Shown: one piece after another, positions 30,670 through 34,548 of the stretch
Position numbering within the stretch: position 1 is the first letter of the stretch
How the letters are laid out: every line of letters starts with the position of its first letter
IMG/VR virus record: IMGVR_UViG_3300021964_000246
Location: 1 to 34,548 of that record
Length of the DNA stretch: 34,548 nucleotides
Strand: one strand, 5' to 3'
Origin: a virus
The notes under the pieces: generated by a model
What the model saw: only the letters and a program-made list of their open reading frames with translations
Told to the model about the DNA's origin: nothing
The model's database searches: none
Program-made: the position numbers and the translations under genes

Positions 30670-33600
30670 TGGCTGACACCCCTATAAACAGTCAAAGCAA
30701 CGCCGAGGTTGTAAATCAAAAAAATAAAACTACCTTGAGAAGAACAGTTGCTCACCTACCGGCATACTACAGGACAGATAACAATGAAAGATTTTTTTCC
30801 AGCACCCTCGATCAATTTGTACAACCAGGAAATCTACAAAGGCTTGATGGGTATATAGGCAGGAATTATTCTTACACTAACCGACCAAATGATTCATACC
30901 TTACTGCTACTAGCGAGGAGAGAAAGAACTATCAACTTGAACCAACAGTGGTTTACACCGAGAAAGATACTTCATCTATCAATCCCGAAGATCAAGTTAC
31001 GTTTACTGGCACTTATGACGATTATATCAATCAATTGAAATTTTATGGTGCTAAAGTTAACAATCATGACCGGTTGAATAACGGAGAAGTATATTCATGG
31101 AATCCTGCCATTGATTTTGATAAGTTGGTAAATTACAGAGAATATTATTGGTTGCCGGAAGGCCCAAATCCTATTTCAATAAACACGGTAGGGACCGGTT
31201 CGGTTTCTGACATAGATGTTTCTGCCAACGGTGTAAGTGCCTATAGGTTCAATAATTATGGAACAGCAGACAATCCAACGTTGACCGTGTATAGGGGAAA
31301 TACCTATAACTTTATAAAAGACATCGACGCCCATCCTCTGTTCATAATGACAGAGCCATTCAAGACTGGAATTGCACAAGACGGATCAACATCTGTGATC
31401 TATTCAACAGGGGTCACAAACAATGGAGTCAAAAAAGGAACTTTGACTTTTTCTGTGCCTGATGACGCACCAGACGTTTTATATTACCAATGTGGTAGTC
31501 ATTCACCTATGTATGGCATAATAAAAGTAAAAACTGCCACTTCTACCACAAAGATTGATGTGGAGCACGATATTTTAAATTTGAAAAATTATAAAACAAC
31601 AGGTGGAACATCGCTGTCAAATGGAATGAAAATAAAGTTTTTATCCAACGTTACCGACACAGCAAAATACAGTAACAAGGAATTTTATGTAGAAGGTGTT
31701 GGCGAGGCCATAACACTCACAGATACCGCTGATTTGATCGTGCCTGAAAGTTATTCGGAAGAAACCACAACAACGTATGACGACATACCATATGACACAA
31801 GACCCTACAGTATAAGTTTTTACAGGCCAACCGACAAAGATTACATCACTATCAAGCGGGACTCTTTAGACCGAAACGCATGGTCGAGATACAATAGATG
31901 GTTCCATAGGAAAGTTATTGAGTCCACCGCGGTGGCTAATGGATACACTCCAGAACTGCTAGAAAACGACAGGGCCAAAAGACCTATTATAGAATTTGAC
32001 TCTGGTTTGGCTTTATATAACCATGGTACGCAAGCCTTGAATTCTGTGGCTTTGATCGATACGACTACCACAGATGTTATGAGCACGGTGGTTAACACGA
32101 CTGGGTACATTGTAGATGGTGTAAATTTAGTGGATGGCATGCGTGTACTTTTCACAGCGGACACTGACTATTTGGTCAAGAACAAAATATACAAGGTAAA
32201 CTTCGTTACGGTTGGAACACAATCTGTCATTAATCTCACATTAGAAGACACTCCTTTGGATAAGCAAAATGTTTTCGTTGAATTAGGAACCGATAATCAA
32301 GGAAAAACTTTTTACTATGACGGAGACTCGGAAACCTGGAAAGCATCGCAGACAAAGACAGCATTAGGACAAGAACCGTTATTTGATATATTTGATCAAC
32401 AACACGTGTCATTTTCTGACAGTGTAAAATATCCCAACAGCACATTCACAGGAGCAAAAGTTTTTAACTATGCGACGTCGGACTCCAGCGTACTAGACAC
32501 CGTCCTTAATAAGAAAGTAAAGTACAGGACCATTAACAATGTTGGCGATATTGTGTTTGAATCTGATCTAAGTAGCGGAAGTTTTACCTACACAGATTCT
32601 AATAATAAAGTGTTAACAAAAAACTATGCCGAAGCACATCTGCACTACACCACCGGTAGGACCAGTCATAACTCAAAGAGCGCCTGGATCAAACGAAACG
32701 AAAATAGCATACAACGGGTAATTAGGACCTATGTCGTGACACCTGATGAGTTAAGACTTTTTCCTATAGATGTTTTTGAAAAGTCAAAAGATCTGTCAGA
32801 TCTTTCGATATCTGTGGACGTAAATCATGTGCGTAAAGATTTAAACCTTGATTACACTTTGGTCGATGGAACAACAAACAAATATGTAAAATTCACCAAA
32901 GAGCTTAAAGTAAACGATTTTGTGAAACTGGAATGTTACAGCAGTGTGCAGAAAGTGGATGGAGTTGGTTTGTACGAAGTACCAGAAAACCTTTCGATAA
33001 ATCCGTTCAACTCACAACTATCGGAATTCACATTCGGTCAAATTTTAAACCACGTGCATGACATACACGAGAAAAACATAGAGATAGTCGGTCCTATGCC
33101 GGGCAGTTCAAACCTCAGGGATCTACCGGATGTAAGGACCAAGGGTGGAACAATACTACAACACGAGGCATCGTTGGTTCCATCGATGTTTTTGTTAATT
33201 GATAAAAATGCCAATCTTATTAGTTCCATAGATTATGTCGCCAGCGAATATCAAAAATTCAAAGAAAATTTCCTGAATTATCAAGTGGGCACTGCTTTCG
33301 AAGGCAATGTTGCCGACAGAGTGGACGAGATAATCGAATCTTTGGCAAGGGATAAAAACAATTCTTTTCCTTTCTTCTACGAGGATATGATAGGACACGG
33401 AGAAAACGTTAGTGTGAGAAATTACACGGTAGAGGATGTTTCTGAAACCCAATATCCAATCGACTCGCAATTCGATGTTACTATTACTAGTAATAGGGCA
33501 GTCTATGTCTACTTGAACGATTCACAACTTGTTCTTGGCACAGACTATAGTTTTAGCACAGACACAGACAATGTAAACATCACCGCTACTTTGAATGTTG

Positions 33601-34548
33601 GAGATAAGATCACAATCAAAGACTTCTCAAACACAGAAGGTAGTTACGTGCCGGTGACGCCGACAAAGTTAGGAATCTATCCAAAATTTAAACCAGAACT
33701 GATAGTTGACGACAGTTATGTGACCCCACAATCCGTAATTGTCGGCCATGACGGTTCACGAATTAAGGCCTTTGGTGATTACAGAGATGATTTATTATTG
33801 GAATTAGAAAAAAGGATCTACAACAACTGTAAAACGTCATATGATAGAAGTTTGTTAGATATTTCAAAGGTGATGCCTGGTGCTTTTGCCAGTACAGAAT
33901 ATACCATGGCGGAGCTCAATGAAATTCAAGCGAATGATTTCTACACCTGGGCAGGAAAAAATGGAGTGGATTTTAGGGCAAATACTTCTTACAGTGATTC
34001 AAACACTTTCACTTTTAACTATTCAAACAGTACGGGTAGATTGAATCAAAAAAGGCTTCCGGGATTCTGGAGGGGTATTTTCTTTATGCACTATGACACC
34101 GATAGGCCACACACGCACCCATGGGAAATGATAGGCTACTCAGAAAAACCTTCATGGTGGGAAAGCACTTATGGAGTTGGACCGTATTCATCGGGCAACA
34201 CGATAATGTGGAATGATTTGGCGTCTGGTTTCGATGCCGGTACCAATCAAGTGAACACTAGGTATGCTAGACCAGATCTATTAGATTACCTACCCGTTGA
34301 CGCAAATGCTAATCTTTTATCGCCGATCGATATAGGGTTGATAGGTAGTTACAGTAGGAAGAAGTTGAGCGGAGATTGGAAGTTCGGAGACCATGGACCG
34401 GCAGAAACAGCATGGAGGAGAAGTTCGGAGTTCTGCTTCTCGATAGTCAAACTATTGGCCTTGACTAAACCTGCTGAGTTTGGATCTTTATTTTTTGACA
34501 ATTCAAGATTAACAACTAATGTGCAGGGTAATATCATCGATTCGGACA
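30669..34548 (+). CDS. Giant baseplate wedge-region protein with cupredoxin domain (gp7 position), partial
   Basis: At least 1293 residues, open to the window end, starting MADTPINSQSNAEVVNQ. The opening (TLRRTVAHLPAYYRTDNNER, FFSSTLDQFVQPGNLQRLDG) and later stretches (WRRSSEFCFSIVKLLALTKP) resemble large virion proteins next to gp6 in T4-like marine phages; T4 has gp7 (1032 aa) there. Residues about 190-288 form a cupredoxin-like β-domain with a plausible type-1 copper site: His222 (DAHPL), Cys275 and His278 (YYQCGSH), Met281 (SPMYG). The domain sits near the N-terminus of the protein. Its role (copper binding, fold only, or adhesin) is not known. The gp7 equivalence is by position. Confidence 0.7.
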   Translation, partial: MADTPINSQSNAEVVNQKNKTTLRRTVAHLPAYYRTDNNERFFSSTLDQFVQPGNLQRLDGYIGRNYSYTNRPNDSYLTATSEERKNYQLEPTVVYTEKDTSSINPEDQVTFTGTYDDYINQLKFYGAKVNNHDRLNNGEVYSWNPAIDFDKLVNYREYYWLPEGPNPISINTVGTGSVSDIDVSANGVSAYRFNNYGTADNPTLTVYRGNTYNFIKDIDAHPLFIMTEPFKTGIAQDGSTSVIYSTGVTNNGVKKGTLTFSVPDDAPDVLYYQCGSHSPMYGIIKVKTATSTTKIDVEHDILNLKNYKTTGGTSLSNGMKIKFLSNVTDTAKYSNKEFYVEGVGEAITLTDTADLIVPESYSEETTTTYDDIPYDTRPYSISFYRPTDKDYITIKRDSLDRNAWSRYNRWFHRKVIESTAVANGYTPELLENDRAKRPIIEFDSGLALYNHGTQALNSVALIDTTTTDVMSTVVNTTGYIVDGVNLVDGMRVLFTADTDYLVKNKIYKVNFVTVGTQSVINLTLEDTPLDKQNVFVELGTDNQGKTFYYDGDSETWKASQTKTALGQEPLFDIFDQQHVSFSDSVKYPNSTFTGAKVFNYATSDSSVLDTVLNKKVKYRTINNVGDIVFESDLSSGSFTYTDSNNKVLTKNYAEAHLHYTTGRTSHNSKSAWIKRNENSIQRVIRTYVVTPDELRLFPIDVFEKSKDLSDLSISVDVNHVRKDLNLDYTLVDGTTNKYVKFTKELKVNDFVKLECYSSVQKVDGVGLYEVPENLSINPFNSQLSEFTFGQILNHVHDIHEKNIEIVGPMPGSSNLRDLPDVRTKGGTILQHEASLVPSMFLLIDKNANLISSIDYVASEYQKFKENFLNYQVGTAFEGNVADRVDEIIESLARDKNNSFPFFYEDMIGHGENVSVRNYTVEDVSETQYPIDSQFDVTITSNRAVYVYLNDSQLVLGTDYSFSTDTDNVNITATLNVGDKITIKDFSNTEGSYVPVTPTKLGIYPKFKPELIVDDSYVTPQSVIVGHDGSRIKAFGDYRDDLLLELEKRIYNNCKTSYDRSLLDISKVMPGAFASTEYTMAELNEIQANDFYTWAGKNGVDFRANTSYSDSNTFTFNYSNSTGRLNQKRLPGFWRGIFFMHYDTDRPHTHPWEMIGYSEKPSWWESTYGVGPYSSGNTIMWNDLASGFDAGTNQVNTRYARPDLLDYLPVDANANLLSPIDIGLIGSYSRKKLSGDWKFGDHGPAETAWRRSSEFCFSIVKLLALTKPAEFGSLFFDNSRLTTNVQGNIIDSD

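Noticed and set aside
1-34548. tRNA genes, CRISPR arrays, insertion sequences or an integrase
   Set aside because: No cloverleaf with a GGTTCRA-type arm, no regularly spaced repeats, and no transposase or integrase motif was seen on either strand.

Overview
The window reads as part of a T4-like (Tevenvirinae-type) marine myovirus genome. A near-complete head and baseplate gene set is recognisable by protein similarity: gp23, gp22, gp21, gp20, gp26, gp51, gp53, gp5, gp25 and gp6. With it are the T4-type recombination nuclease pair gp46/gp47 and a gp55-type late sigma factor. The accessory genes (radical SAM protein, nucleotide-sugar enzymes, cupin, cupredoxin domain in a baseplate protein) are of the kind seen in phages of marine bacteria such as cyanophages and pelagiphages. 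Nothing in the window fixes the host. Most of it is AT-rich; a roughly 2 kb island at 10.3-12.4 kb is visibly GC-richer.

Layout. Bases 1-8279 (minus strand) hold a head operon read right to left: tape measure protein, portal gp20, two small proteins, a gp67-like acidic core protein, prohead protease gp21, scaffold gp22 and the start of the major capsid protein gp23. Bases 8359-10326 (plus) hold gp26, a gp51-like tail chaperone, a coiled-coil protein and an unknown protein. Bases 10301-12430 form the GC-rich island: an arginyl/leucyl-transferase-like gene (minus), a 390-base non-coding stretch rich in hairpins, and an unknown protein (plus). Bases 12420-14447 carry a small nuclease, a short ORF and a radical SAM protein, closed by a terminator. 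A histone H1-like gene (minus) follows, then a cupin plus two sugar-nucleotide epimerases (14804-16936, plus). Bases 16929-20837 (minus) carry gp55, gp47, a 54-residue ORF and gp46. Bases 20950-34548 (plus) form the baseplate operon: tube initiator-like protein, gp53, hub protein, gp5 spike, gp25, gp6 and a giant gp7-position protein that runs off the window.

How it works together. gp55 directs the host RNA polymerase to late promoters of the TATAAATA type. Two perfect copies lie face to face between the tape measure and gp26 genes, and one-mismatch copies precede the gp67-like, cupin, tube-initiator and gp6 genes. The head genes build the prohead (scaffold, core, protease, portal). The tape measure with gp26/gp51 sets up the tail tube, and the plus-strand cluster builds the baseplate.

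Most interesting observations: (1) a canonical -1 slippery heptamer at the end of gp26 that would fuse gp26 in frame to the gp51-like protein, which has no ribosome-binding site of its own, like the lambda G/GT tail chaperones; (2) a type-1 copper (cupredoxin) motif inside the giant baseplate protein; (3) a structured non-coding region with a GNRA-capped 8-bp hairpin in a GC-rich island beside a transferase-like gene; (4) face-to-face late promoters.
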